Positions 24,189 to 32,923 of a stretch of DNA of 61,675 bases are shown here, piece by piece (positions within the stretch are counted from its first letter, which is position 1; every line of letters begins with the position of its first letter). The DNA is from Candidatus Stahliibacteriota bacterium. GTDB lineage: Bacteria > Hydrothermota > UBA3073. The notes beneath the pieces are model-generated. The model was not told the DNA's origin, searched no databases, and worked only from the letters and a program-made list of their open reading frames with translations. A program made the position numbers and the translations under genes. The DNA lies in contig DAOUSS010000001.1 of the NCBI GenBank assembly GCA_030627085.1, forward strand, positions 1-61,675, written 5' to 3'.

Positions 24189-25172
24189 TTAACTTAAGTA
24201 GTCAAATCCTATTTTCTGCTTCACTTCCCTTAATGTTCTCTCTGCCAGAACCCCCGCCTTTTTTGAGCCCTCGATTATCACATCCATCACATAATCCTTT
24301 TTATCTTTGAATCTCTCTATTTTCTCTCTCACGGGTGTAAGTTCTTTGACTATATTGTCAAATAGTATTCGCTTACAGTCAAGGCAACCTATAGAGGCGT
24401 TTCTACACCCTTTTTCAACATATGTAAGTTCTTCTCTGTTGGAAAATGCCTTATGGTAGGATTTGAATATATTGCAGTCATTGGGCTCCCCTGGATCCTG
24501 TCTCTTTTTCCTCCTGGTGTCTGTAACTGCAGGTGCGAGTTTCTTCCATATTTCATCTGGTGATTCGTCGAGGTAGATACAGTTACCGAGCGTCTTTGAC
24601 ATCTTGTTTGTTCCATCAAGTCCAAGCATCCTTGGCCTCACAATCTCCTTTGGCTCTGGAAAGGTCTCTCCAAACCTCTTGTTAAATTCTCTTGCAATCT
24701 CCCTTGTCAATTCTATATGCGGAATCTGGTCGTCTCCAACAGGCACAAATTCTGCCTTATATATAAGTATGTCTACCGCCATAAGAACGGGGTAGTCCAA
24801 CAGTCCCATATTTACATTACCCTTCTGCTGGGACGCCTTCTCCTTAAAGGTTGGAACCCTTATAAGTTCTTGTACAGGTGAGATACAGTTGAATATCCAG
24901 GTGAGTTCAGCATGCTGGGGGACGAGTGACTGAAGCATTACTATGGATTTTTCGGGGTCTATGCCAGAGGCGAGGAACCCCACGGCACAATCAAAAACTC
25001 TTTTCTTTATTTCCTGTGGAGAGAAAGGAACAGTAATGGCGTGATAATCAACTATACCAAAGACACAGTCATAATCGCTCTGAAGTTGTGCCCAGTTCTG
25101 TAAGGCACCGAGATAGTTACCTATATGCAGTCTGCCGGTAGGCTGCGCCCCGCTAAAAATCCTCCTTTTCAT
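24189..25172 (-). CDS. trpS: Tryptophanyl-tRNA synthetase
   Basis: The 327-residue protein begins MKRRIFSGAQPTGRLHIGNY with the class-I HIGH-type motif. It has PVGDDQIPHIELTREIA and the KMSKT loop in LDGTNKMSKTLGN. It charges tRNA-Trp. The length is normal. The -10 box of a consensus promoter ends 6 nt before the ATG, so the transcript should start at or within a nucleotide of the start codon. The N-terminus matches the family start, so a later start codon is unlikely. It heads a short unit with the FecCD permease. Confidence 0.9.
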   Translation of the reverse strand: MKRRIFSGAQPTGRLHIGNYLGALQNWAQLQSDYDCVFGIVDYHAITVPFSPQEIKKRVFDCAVGFLASGIDPEKSIVMLQSLVPQHAELTWIFNCISPVQELIRVPTFKEKASQQKGNVNMGLLDYPVLMAVDILIYKAEFVPVGDDQIPHIELTREIAREFNKRFGETFPEPKEIVRPRMLGLDGTNKMSKTLGNCIYLDESPDEIWKKLAPAVTDTRRKKRQDPGEPNDCNIFKSYHKAFSNREELTYVEKGCRNASIGCLDCKRILFDNIVKELTPVREKIERFKDKKDYVMDVIIEGSKKAGVLAERTLREVKQKIGFDYLS

Positions 25173-25178
25173 ATGGGA

Positions 25179-25207
25179 ATTATATCACATTATTTAGCCT
25201 TTGTCAA
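25179..25207 (-). promoter_or_regulatory. trpS promoter giving a leaderless mRNA
   Basis: Minus strand: TTGACA (25202-25207), 17 bp, TATAAT (25179-25184), then TCCCAT and ATG at 25172. With the usual 6-7 nt from the -10 box to the start, transcription begins at the A of ATG. Confidence 0.8.
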
Positions 25208-25248
25208 GGAAAAAAGTGAGCAGGTTGCGTAACATCTGTGGTTTTTTC

Positions 25249-25277
25249 TTGACAATTGGATTATTTTACGTTATAAT
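25249..25277 (+). promoter_or_regulatory. Promoter upstream of the efflux operon
   Basis: TTGACA 25249-25254, 17-bp spacer, TATAAT 25272-25277. It is divergent from the trpS promoter, with 41 bp between the two -35 boxes. The leader to tolC (start 25608) is about 325 nt and contains the broken GxxExxY fragment. Confidence 0.8.
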
Positions 25278-25387
25278 ACTTCAAATTCTGAAATATCATC
25301 TGTTAAAGGAAGGGGGTTTCAAGAAGCGGTCGAGGCATTTCCCGTAAGGACAGAAAAGAGGAACTAGAAGGCATTGAAAGGTTAAAG

Positions 25388-25413
25388 ACATCCTATAACA
25401 AAAGGATGTCTGA
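25388..25413. repeat. Hairpin AGACATCCT/AGGATGTCT
   Basis: The arms are AGACATCCT and AGGATGTCT around a short AT-rich loop; a third AGACATCCT arm lies at about 25434-25442 inside the GxxExxY fragment. The region between the promoter and this hairpin shows no gene. Confidence 0.55.
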
Positions 25414-25424
25414 TTACACAGATT

Positions 25425-25574
25425 ATGGAGAATAGACATCCTCTTACAGAACGAATAATAGCCTGTTGTTATAGAATTCACTCTGAATTAGGGCCAGGAT
25501 TTAATGAGAAAGTATATCACACTGCTCTGAAATTGGCTCTTAATCGAGGAAGGTTAAATTATGAATCGGTGTAA
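25425..25574 (+). pseudogene. Truncated GxxExxY-family gene (N-terminal fragment)
   Basis: The 49-codon frame reads MENRHPLTERIIACCYRIHS then ELGPGFNEKVYHTALKLALN and ends RGRLNYESV. LTERIIACCYRIHSELGPG followed by FNEKVYH is the GxxExxY signature (compare LTNRIIKACINVHTQLGPGF, LESIYHKAL in the gene at 38631). The catalytic PD-(D/E)XK part (DLLVEDAVIVELK in the other copy) is missing. It is either a decayed copy or the stump left by insertion or deletion. It lies in the leader of the efflux operon. Confidence 0.85.
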
Positions 25575-25607
25575 TCAGGTATAATGAACATCATACCAGG
25601 GGGAGTT

Positions 25608-27014
25608 ATGAATCCAAGGACTTACATCTTGGTTTGTGTTCTATTTTCTGTATTCTTTTTATGGAATGAAGCGGTCCCTTTCGAGGGAAATGAAGCGGTT
25701 ATCACTCTCCCGGAGGCAATTGAGATGGCTCTGGAGCACAACGAGGGTATCCTCGGGGCAAGGGATGCGGTGAGAGAGGCGGAGGCGAGCGTGGTTATTG
25801 CAAGGTCAGGATTTCTGCCAAAAATAAGTGCTCAAGTGAGCTACACCAGACTTGCAGAACTTCCCGCAATTGAAATGGAGGCACCGAAATATGGCATGAT
25901 GGAGGTACCTGTATTTGGTCCCATGGGAGATACAATAGGTTTCACTGTTGTGCCCGGTATCGTGGGTACAGATATTATGAAGTACCAGATGGGAGAGACC
26001 AAAAATTATGTGGGAAGGACATCACTACAGCAGCCCCTCTTTACCTGGGGAAAGATTTCAAATGGCTATCAAATCGCGAATTTGAATGTAGAAGCATCAC
26101 AAGAAGATTACAGAAAACAGAAAAATGAATTGGTTTTCAATGTCACAAAATCATTCTATGGTATTCTTGTAATGAGAGAGCTTGTAAAATTGACTGAAGA
26201 GGCGTACAAACAGACCGCAAATCACATGGATGCCGTGGAAAAAAGATATAAGGCGGGAGTTGCATCGAACTTCGACCTCTTAAGAGCAAAGGTTCAACTC
26301 AAGAATATGGAACCTCAGGTGATCAAGGTCAAAAATGGTTTAGAGCTCGCGAAAACCGGATTCAAGGCACTCCTTGGTCTACCGCAAGACACAATAATCA
26401 ACTTGGAAGGAGAGCTGGATGTAGATGTGGGGACACAATATATTGTGCCCCTACAGGAGAGTATAGATTATGCTAAGTCAAACCGTCCTGAGGTGAAGGC
26501 TCTGGAATTAAGAAAAGAGATGGCGGGCAAGGCACTTGCAATTGCAAAGAAGGCAAACTGGCCCAACATAGCCCTCACCGCAAATTATGACTACAAGAAA
26601 CCAGTTTACTTCAAGAATGAGTGGGGGACAGATTGGAATATCACAGTTGCTTTACAGATGCCTATATTTACAGGGTTTGGAAATCTTGGAAAAACACGAC
26701 AGGCAAAGTATCAGTTCTCCCAGGCAGAACATGGACTCAATCTACTAAAGGAAGGCATAGAAATGGAGGTAAGGGCATCTTACCTCCAGCTTGAGGAGGC
26801 AAAAAAAATTGTAGAATCTCAAAAAGAAAATATTGCACAGGCAGAAGAAGCGCTTTCAATTGTGGAAGAGAGATATAAACAGGGTCTTGCTACTTCGTTG
26901 GAAGTAATGGATACACAGCTTGCCGTGACGAAAGCAAAGACGAACTGGCTCCAGTCACTATCAGATTACTTAATAGCGAAGGCAAAATTAGAAAAAGCAA
27001 TAGGGAAACAGTAA
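25608..27014 (+). CDS. TolC-family outer-membrane efflux channel
   Basis: The start at 25608 follows AGGGGGAGTT and gives a signal peptide (MNPRTYILVCVLFSVFFLWN). The 468-residue protein shows the two-fold OEP repeat: long helices with LPEAIEMALEHNEGILGARD, SFYGILVMRELVKLTEEAYK, VEKRYKAGVASNFDLLRAKV, and in the second half VEERYKQGLATSLEVMDTQL and AKAKLEKAIGKQ. It forms the trimeric outer-membrane duct for the RND pump encoded downstream. Its stop codon lies inside the left word repeat of the inserted four-helix-bundle element, so the insertion abuts the gene exactly. Confidence 0.85.
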   Translation: MNPRTYILVCVLFSVFFLWNEAVPFEGNEAVITLPEAIEMALEHNEGILGARDAVREAEASVVIARSGFLPKISAQVSYTRLAELPAIEMEAPKYGMMEVPVFGPMGDTIGFTVVPGIVGTDIMKYQMGETKNYVGRTSLQQPLFTWGKISNGYQIANLNVEASQEDYRKQKNELVFNVTKSFYGILVMRELVKLTEEAYKQTANHMDAVEKRYKAGVASNFDLLRAKVQLKNMEPQVIKVKNGLELAKTGFKALLGLPQDTIINLEGELDVDVGTQYIVPLQESIDYAKSNRPEVKALELRKEMAGKALAIAKKANWPNIALTANYDYKKPVYFKNEWGTDWNITVALQMPIFTGFGNLGKTRQAKYQFSQAEHGLNLLKEGIEMEVRASYLQLEEAKKIVESQKENIAQAEEALSIVEERYKQGLATSLEVMDTQLAVTKAKTNWLQSLSDYLIAKAKLEKAIGKQ

Positions 27015-27039
27015 GGAGTAAACAGTAAGGAGTAAGCAG
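27009..27039. repeat. Left word-repeat arm of the four-helix-bundle insertion
   Basis: The block CAGTAAGGAGTAA occurs twice, followed by GCAG. It includes the TolC stop codon and supplies AGGAG-like bases upstream of the inserted gene. Its reverse complement (CTGCTTACTCCTTACTG) begins the right arm at 27437. Confidence 0.85.
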
Positions 27040-27049
27040 AGGAATGACT

Positions 27050-27433
27050 ATGGCACATAGCAGGGAATACAAAGGGTTTCGGGATTTGAAGGCATACCAG
27101 TTGGCATACAAATTGGCGATGAAGATTTTTGAAGAGACCAAGCATTTCCCCGTCGAGGAGAAATACGGCTTAACGAGTCAAATCAGAAGGTCATCACGCT
27201 CTGTTCTTGCTAATATTGCAGAAGCGTGGAAGAAAAGAATTTACAAGAAGGCATTTGTAAATAAATTGATAGATAGCTATGGAGAGGCAGGGGAAACAGA
27301 AGTATGGTTAGATATGTCTCTTGATAGTGGTTATCTGGGTAAAGAAAAACATAAATACTTTCTTAACGGGTATGAGGAAGTAGGCAAAATGTTATATGGA
27401 ATGATTAGTCAACCAGAGAAATTTTGTTCCTGA
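27050..27433 (+). CDS. Four-helix-bundle protein (S23 / 23S rRNA intervening-sequence family)
   Basis: The 127-residue protein contains the family motifs FRDLKAYQLAYKLAMKIFEE, YGLTSQIRRSSRSVLANIAE, an AFVNKLIDSYGEAGETEVWL segment and LGKEKHKYFLNGYEEVGKML. AGGA is spaced for the ATG at 27050; an ATG at 27044 is also in frame. The family was first seen in 23S rRNA intervening sequences and is related to the Avd accessory protein of diversity-generating retroelements. Its biochemical role is not settled. Here it interrupts an RND efflux operon and lies exactly between inverted word repeats, its own stop codon being the last bases before the right arm. Cargo of a small mobile element is the best reading. 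Confidence 0.85.
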   Translation: MAHSREYKGFRDLKAYQLAYKLAMKIFEETKHFPVEEKYGLTSQIRRSSRSVLANIAEAWKKRIYKKAFVNKLIDSYGEAGETEVWLDMSLDSGYLGKEKHKYFLNGYEEVGKMLYGMISQPEKFCS

Positions 27434-27500
27434 TACTGCTTACTCCTTACTGCCTACTGCTTACTGCCTACTGCTTACTGCCTACTTCTTACTGCTTACT
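27434..27500. repeat. Right word-repeat arm of the four-helix-bundle insertion
   Basis: Units TACTGCTTACTCCTTACTGC, then TACTGCTTACTGCC, repeat several times. The first unit is the inverted counterpart of the left arm (27009-27039). The arm ends 16 bp before the start codon of the next efflux gene, with AAGGGGGAAG left as its ribosome site. Confidence 0.85.
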
Positions 27501-27515
27501 AAAATAAGGGGGAAG

Positions 27516-28403
27516 ATGAAAAAATTAGGCTGGATTACAGTGGTTGTTATTGTAGGAGCTATCGCTTGTCGAATCGTCCAATACTTTAAGACAGGAGAAC
27601 CCGTAAAATCTGTGACTGAGGTTGCAACTGAGGTAGTAATAGAAGAGGTTAGAAGGGATTACATTGCTCAGACTCTTTCCTATACTGGAAATATTGCAGG
27701 TGAAGAACAAGTAACTGTTCACCCTATTGAAGAAACTGGCAGATTGATTAAATATTTGGTTAAAGAAGGGGATGTAGTCAAAAAGGGGCAGGTAATTGCC
27801 CTTGTAGATAGGTCTATTAAGGGTATGGAATTTCAATCTGCAAAGATTACATCACCAATATCAGGAATTGTAGGGATGTTATTTCTTGATAAGGGAGCAA
27901 TGGTGGCGCCGCAGACTCCAATTGCTATGATTGCTGATATAGACAGAATAAAAGTGAAGATTCAGGTCGTAGAAAGAGACTTGCCAAAGGTTCATAAAGG
28001 ACAATCGGCGGTTATAACAGTGAATGCTTATCCAGATAAAAAGTTTCAGGGTAAATTAAAGCAGCTCTCTCCATTTGTTAATCCGATGACAAAAGCGTCG
28101 AAGGGAGAGATTATCGTGCCAAATCAAGAACATCTCTTAAAGCCTGGGATGTTTACGAGGGTAGAATTAATAATAGAGGAACATACCAACACCATTGTGG
28201 TTCCCGAAAAAACGGTTATTGAAAAGGATGGCAAGAGAGTCGTTTTTGTTTTGAAAGAAGAGTATGCGGAGATGCGAGAGGTTGAGACCGGTATTGAAAA
28301 CGAAGGTTCCATTGAAATATTAAAAGGATTAAAAATAGGAGAAAAGGTTATCACCTTGGGTAATTATGGACTCCGGGACGGAGCAAAAGTGAGGGTAAAA
28401 TGA
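27516..28403 (+). CDS. RND efflux periplasmic adaptor (membrane-fusion protein)
   Basis: The 295-residue protein has an N-terminal membrane/signal segment (MKKLGWITVVVIVGAIACRI). A lipoyl-like hairpin domain follows, with YTGNIAGEEQVTVHPIEETG, LVKEGDVVKKGQVIALVD and ITSPISGIVGMLFLDKGAMV. A beta-barrel (VVERDLPKVHKGQSAVITV, KLKQLSPFVNPMTKASKGEI) and a membrane-proximal domain complete it. The alpha-hairpin is very short, so this is a compact adaptor. It links the TolC channel to the RND pump, and its stop overlaps the pump's ATG by 4 bp. Substrates are not evident. Confidence 0.85.
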   Translation: MKKLGWITVVVIVGAIACRIVQYFKTGEPVKSVTEVATEVVIEEVRRDYIAQTLSYTGNIAGEEQVTVHPIEETGRLIKYLVKEGDVVKKGQVIALVDRSIKGMEFQSAKITSPISGIVGMLFLDKGAMVAPQTPIAMIADIDRIKVKIQVVERDLPKVHKGQSAVITVNAYPDKKFQGKLKQLSPFVNPMTKASKGEIIVPNQEHLLKPGMFTRVELIIEEHTNTIVVPEKTVIEKDGKRVVFVLKEEYAEMREVETGIENEGSIEILKGLKIGEKVITLGNYGLRDGAKVRVK

Positions 28404-31400
28404 ATCTACCCCAGTTTTCTGTAAATAGAAGGGTTACTATCACTATGGTGGTCCTCATAATAGTCCTCTTGGGATTCATATCGTTGAGTAAACTTGGGCT
28501 GGACCTCCTTCCAGATATTGAATACCCTGTTGTAAGTATAATGACAACCTATCTGGGTGTAGCTTCTCAGGAGATGGAAGAGCAAGTAACGAGACCAATA
28601 GAAGAATCAGTCTCAATGATAAGTGGGGTAAAATCTGTAAGTTCGAGCTCAGAGGAAGGCGTTTCAGTAGTAATCGTGGAATTTGAGTGGGGAACCAACC
28701 TTGATTTCGCAGCACAGGATATCAGGGATAGGATTGGTCTCATTGGGGATTGGCTTCCCGAGGATGTTTCAACCCCTCTGGTCCTTAAATTTGACCTCTC
28801 TATGATGCCGGTTGTCTTTTATGGTGCCACGGGTAATTGTAATCTGAAGGAACTTCGTAAAGTCCTTGAAGAAAGGGTGAAAGACAGAATAGAAAGGATA
28901 AACGGAGTAGCATCCTGTATGTTAATGGGAGGCCAAGAGAGGGAAATAAATATATCCATTGATAAAGCAAAACTTGTCTCCTATAATCTTGGGCTCACCC
29001 AAGTTATATCAGCACTCCGGACAGCAAATTTAAATTTTAGTGCAGGACATATCATCCGGGGATACAAAGAATATTCAATAAGGATAGTGGGAGAATATGA
29101 AAGCATTGACGAGATAGGGAATACAATAATAGGTGGTAAACAGGAAAGCCCTATCTATCTCAAAGACATCGCAGAACTCAAAGATACACATAAAGAGATC
29201 AGGAGCTATGGAAGAACACAGGGGAAAGAAAGTATCGTGGTGTTCATAACAAAACAGGCTGGATCAAATACTGTAGTAATTTCCAATAAAGTAACCAAAG
29301 AAATCGAAAAGATCAAGACTTCCCTTCCTCACAATATACAACTTCATCTGTTTTTTGACCAAGGGGATATGATAAAGAAAATAAGCAAAAGGACCGGGGA
29401 AACTGCTCTCTGGGGTGGTATCTTTGCTATTTTGTTTATATTCTTTTTCTTGCGGAACTGGAGACCCACTCTAACCATTGCTCTTGCTATACCATTTTCA
29501 ATCATTGTGACCTTCATAGCCATTTACTTTGCTGGTTATACTCTCAATCTGATGACTCTTGCAGGAATAGCCCTTGGGGTTGGGATGTTGGTTGATAATG
29601 CTGTAGTGGTGATTGAAAACATACATCGGAAAATGGAAGAAGGAAGCGATAGAAAGGATGCTGCAATATATGGAACCACAGAAGTTGGAATGGCAATTAC
29701 AGCCTCAACACTCACTACTGTCTCTGTATTTGTACCCCTTATTTTTTCTGCTGGCATTGCAGGCAGATTGTCCAGAAGCCTTGCTCTTACAATATCCTTT
29801 GCTCTTTTTGCATCTCTCTTTATAGCTTTTACTTTAGTCCCTATGCTCGCATCCACATTATTTAAAAAAAGGAGGGAAATCCCATGGGAGAGAAAGTTTG
29901 ATAAATTCAGAGGAAAATATGGAAGATTTCTACAATACGCTCTTACCCATAGAAGGAGGACACTTTTAACGACAGTTGTAATATTTATTATCACATTGTG
30001 CCTAATTCCTCTTGTAGGTACAGAATTTATGCCCCAAATGGACATACCTTTCTTATCAATAAATGTTACAATGCCCGTTGGAACCTCTCTTGAAGAGACA
30101 AATAGAGTTTCCTCCGAACTTGAGAATATTTTTAAGGATATCCCAGAAGTAGAAAATACAAGTTCTTGGATAGGGCTGAGTGAGGCAACGCAATATGATG
30201 TGGCGTACGGGTCAATGAGTGCAGGAGTAAATCAGGCTCAGGTGATGGGAAAATTAGTTGAAAGAAATGCTCGTAAAAGGTCTGCCCAGGAGATTATAGA
30301 GGAGATAAGAAAAAAGATTCCTCATATAGAAGGAGCAAATATAGAATTTGCTGATATGGGAGGGCAAATGTTTGGAGGTGGAGGCGGACCTCCAATAAAT
30401 GTAAAGATTTTTGGCAAAGATTTATCCATTCTCAAAAGAATCTCCGAACAAATCGCATCCGAAATAGACGATGTAAAAGGTATAAAGGATATAGATACAT
30501 CTCTCAGGCAAGGGAAACCAGAATTGCAAGTAAGGATTGATAAAGAGAAAGCGGCTCTATTTGGGTTAACTGTGTATCAGATAGGGCAGGAAGTGAGGAC
30601 AGCTACTCAAGGTATGGTTGCTTCAAGATTCAGAGAAAAGGGTGAAGAAGTAGATATGTTAGTAGAATTTAGAAATGAGGATGTGAAGGCAGTAAAGGAT
30701 ATTGAAAATATTCCTATTATGACTCCTCCTGGCACAAGTATTCTTTTGAAACAAGTTGCAGAGATAGTTTTAACTGAGGGTCCCGTAAGGATAGAAAGAG
30801 AAGAGCAAAACAGGAAGGTCTCGGTTACTGCAAATATTGAGCACAGAGATTTAGGAAGTGTTGTGGGGGATATTGCGAAGAAGGTTGAGCCAATAAAAAA
30901 GACCCTTCCATCGGGCTATTCGATAGAATTTGGTGGCGAATATGAACAGATGAAAGAAACTTTCATAACTCTGGGTATTGCCTTCATTCTCGCTATAATC
31001 CTTATATATATGGTAATGGCTGCCCAATTTGAATCATTTGTTCATCCATTTGTCATAATGTTTACTATGCCATTAGCTTCCGTAGGGGTAATTTGGGCAT
31101 TATTTATCACCCATAAGGCAGTATCAATGCCAGCCCTTATGGGAGTGATAATCCTTGCAGGTATTGTAGTAAATAATGCTATAGTATTTATAGACTATAC
31201 CAATCGTCTACGGAAGAAGGGATTGGAGATATACGAAGCCCTTATATTAGCTGGAAAAACGAGGTTGAGACCCATTCTAATAACCGCTTTTACAACTATT
31301 TTAGGAATGTTACCTATGGCACTCAGTCGTTCTGAAGGTTCAGAGATGAGGTCCCCTATGGCTATTGTGGTAATGGGTGGATTATTTGTTTCCACACTAC

Positions 31401-31501
31401 TCACTCTAATAGTTATTCCCATTATCTACACAATTTTTGATGACCTCGCACAGAAACTAAGGGCAAGGACAAAGAGGGTTATACATGGAGATGAAGGATA
31501 G
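28400..31501 (+). CDS. RND-family efflux pump (AcrB/MdtB-like, HAE family)
   Basis: The 1033-residue protein has the HAE-RND layout: helix 1 (RRVTITMVVLIIVLLGFISL), DLLPDIEYPVVSI, a large periplasmic loop, and helices 2-6. The proton-relay region GIALGVGMLVDNAVVVIENI carries the paired Asp-type motif. It continues with GTEFMPQMDIPFLSI, a second loop with a glycine-rich FADMGGQMFGGGGGPP, and helices 8-12 with GVIILAGIVVNNAIVFIDY. It pumps substrates using the proton gradient, together with the adaptor and TolC-type genes. Which compounds are exported cannot be read from sequence. Confidence 0.9.
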   Translation: MNLPQFSVNRRVTITMVVLIIVLLGFISLSKLGLDLLPDIEYPVVSIMTTYLGVASQEMEEQVTRPIEESVSMISGVKSVSSSSEEGVSVVIVEFEWGTNLDFAAQDIRDRIGLIGDWLPEDVSTPLVLKFDLSMMPVVFYGATGNCNLKELRKVLEERVKDRIERINGVASCMLMGGQEREINISIDKAKLVSYNLGLTQVISALRTANLNFSAGHIIRGYKEYSIRIVGEYESIDEIGNTIIGGKQESPIYLKDIAELKDTHKEIRSYGRTQGKESIVVFITKQAGSNTVVISNKVTKEIEKIKTSLPHNIQLHLFFDQGDMIKKISKRTGETALWGGIFAILFIFFFLRNWRPTLTIALAIPFSIIVTFIAIYFAGYTLNLMTLAGIALGVGMLVDNAVVVIENIHRKMEEGSDRKDAAIYGTTEVGMAITASTLTTVSVFVPLIFSAGIAGRLSRSLALTISFALFASLFIAFTLVPMLASTLFKKRREIPWERKFDKFRGKYGRFLQYALTHRRRTLLTTVVIFIITLCLIPLVGTEFMPQMDIPFLSINVTMPVGTSLEETNRVSSELENIFKDIPEVENTSSWIGLSEATQYDVAYGSMSAGVNQAQVMGKLVERNARKRSAQEIIEEIRKKIPHIEGANIEFADMGGQMFGGGGGPPINVKIFGKDLSILKRISEQIASEIDDVKGIKDIDTSLRQGKPELQVRIDKEKAALFGLTVYQIGQEVRTATQGMVASRFREKGEEVDMLVEFRNEDVKAVKDIENIPIMTPPGTSILLKQVAEIVLTEGPVRIEREEQNRKVSVTANIEHRDLGSVVGDIAKKVEPIKKTLPSGYSIEFGGEYEQMKETFITLGIAFILAIILIYMVMAAQFESFVHPFVIMFTMPLASVGVIWALFITHKAVSMPALMGVIILAGIVVNNAIVFIDYTNRLRKKGLEIYEALILAGKTRLRPILITAFTTILGMLPMALSRSEGSEMRSPMAIVVMGGLFVSTLLTLIVIPIIYTIFDDLAQKLRARTKRVIHGDEG

Positions 31502-31648
31502 AATGGGGATTGTAGCATATCCTTAAGGGAATTTCTTGTTTCTCTCTTCCACCCCGATGTTCTACCTCACGTTCGCATATTTCTTTTTATAATTACCCCG
31601 CAAAAATTTAATCGTCCACTTTTCCCTCAAATCTAACATAAAAAAAAC

Positions 31649-31677
31649 TTGACATTCCTTGAGTTTTATGATATAAT
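31649..31677 (+). promoter_or_regulatory. Promoter for era and the genes after it
   Basis: TTGACA 31649-31654, 17 bp, TATAAT 31672-31677. The leader to era (31960) is about 275 nt and is filled by a nested inverted word repeat. Confidence 0.8.
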
Positions 31678-31705
31678 CTGATACTGTGAAAAATAATACG
31701 AAAGA

Positions 31706-31926
31706 AACCACAGAGGTCACAGAGATAAATCAAAAATCAAAATGTAAATATCAAAATTATCCTCGGGATCCGTATGGACATATTAAAATGTAAAATTTAT
31801 TCCGGTTGGGCATAAACTGAAGGCTGATTGAGAATCTTTCCTAGAAAACATTTTTGAATTTTGATTTGTCATTTTGCATTTTGATATTTGATTTTTACAT
31901 TTCTATCTTTTGTGTTCTCTGTGGTT
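31706..31926. repeat. Nested inverted word repeat (CACAGAGG outside, AAATCAAAA inside)
   Basis: Outer arms: ACCACAGAGGTCACAGAGA (31707-31725) against TGTGTTCTCTGTGGTT (31911-31926). Inner arms: ATAAATCAAAAATCAAAATG and on to about 31760, against ATTTTGATTTGTCATTTTGC and on to about 31901. A 90-bp centre has no gene. Transcribed from 31649, it would fold into a long imperfect stem in the era leader. The rest of the 31502-31959 gap shows only the promoter. Confidence 0.85.
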
Positions 31927-31959
31927 AGGTTTTTTACAATGTCGATCTAAATTGTATCT

Positions 31960-32826
31960 ATGAAATCAGGATTTTGCGCGATACTCGGTAGAGCAAATGT
32001 GGGTAAATCCACATTCCTGAACAGGGTTCTTGCCAAGAAACTTTGTGCTGTATCAGACAAACCTCAAACTACACGCCATAGGATTCTTGGCATACTAACC
32101 GATGAAAGTTCACAGATAGTTTTTGTGGATACTCCCGGAGTAATCAAACCTTATTACGAACTGCAAAAAGTTATGATAAAGACGGCATTTTCAAGTCTTG
32201 CGGGAGCAGATGTAGTAATGGTTATGGTTGAACCATATATTATTGAGGAAGAACTCTTTCATAAGATAAAGGATATTCCTGTAATTGTGGCAATAAATAA
32301 AATTGACCTCTTAAAAAAGAGAGATTCTTTATACTCTCTTGTTGGCAGATACGAAGAGATGCCAGACATAACAAAAATCTGTCCCATCTCTGCCCTGACA
32401 GGCGAAGGGATAAATACACTACTGGATGAAATAAGAAATCTTCTACCTGAAGGAGAACCATTCTATCCGGAGGATGTGCTCTCAGATAGAGACGAACGAT
32501 TTTTTTGCAGTGAAATTATAAGAGAGAAACTTTTTAAAACCTGTGGTAAAGAAATACCATACACAGCAGCAGTGGTCATAGACGAGTTTATAGAGAGAGA
32601 AAAGGGGAAAACATATATAAAGGCTATAATGTATGTGGATAAAGAATCTGCAAAGGGTATAATTATAGGCAAGAGTGGCGAAAAATTAAAGAAAATAGGT
32701 GGCCTTGCAAGAGCGGAGATAGAATACTTTATTGCAAAACCTGTCTATCTGGACCTGTGGGTTAAAGTTCGCAAAGGATGGAGAAAAAATATAAATGATA
32801 TAAGGGAGTTTGGATACACAAGTTAG
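31960..32826 (+). CDS. era: GTPase Era
   Basis: The 288-residue protein has the G motifs in order: GRANVGKSTFLNR (G1), KPQTTRHR (G2), FVDTPGV (G3), INKIDL (G4) and SALTG (G5). It ends in a KH domain with IIIGKSGEKLKKIGGLARAE and VYLDLWVKVRKGWRKN, diagnostic for Era. It binds the 3' end of 16S rRNA during 30S assembly. The length is normal. No strong ribosome site is visible before the ATG, which follows the repeat-filled leader. Confidence 0.9.
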   Translation: MKSGFCAILGRANVGKSTFLNRVLAKKLCAVSDKPQTTRHRILGILTDESSQIVFVDTPGVIKPYYELQKVMIKTAFSSLAGADVVMVMVEPYIIEEELFHKIKDIPVIVAINKIDLLKKRDSLYSLVGRYEEMPDITKICPISALTGEGINTLLDEIRNLLPEGEPFYPEDVLSDRDERFFCSEIIREKLFKTCGKEIPYTAAVVIDEFIEREKGKTYIKAIMYVDKESAKGIIIGKSGEKLKKIGGLARAEIEYFIAKPVYLDLWVKVRKGWRKNINDIREFGYTS

Positions 32827-32833
32827 AAAATAG

Positions 32834-32907
32834 CCCACAGAATACACGGAATACACTGAAGAAATAAATGAAAAATAAATCCCGTGGTCTCCGTGTCCTC
32901 CGTGGGA
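32834..32907. repeat. Inverted word repeat between era and gatB
   Basis: CCCACAGAATACACGGAATA (32834 on) is inverted as CCGTGTCCTCCGTGGG ending at 32907, around an AT-rich loop (AAATAAATGAAAAATAAAT). It fills almost the entire 97-bp gap. Confidence 0.8.
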
Positions 32908-32923
32908 GATAAGATTAACCAAA

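Noticed and set aside
27050..27433. Diversity-generating retroelement accessory (Avd) role for the four-helix-bundle gene
   Set aside because: No reverse transcriptase, template repeat or variable repeat is visible in the window.
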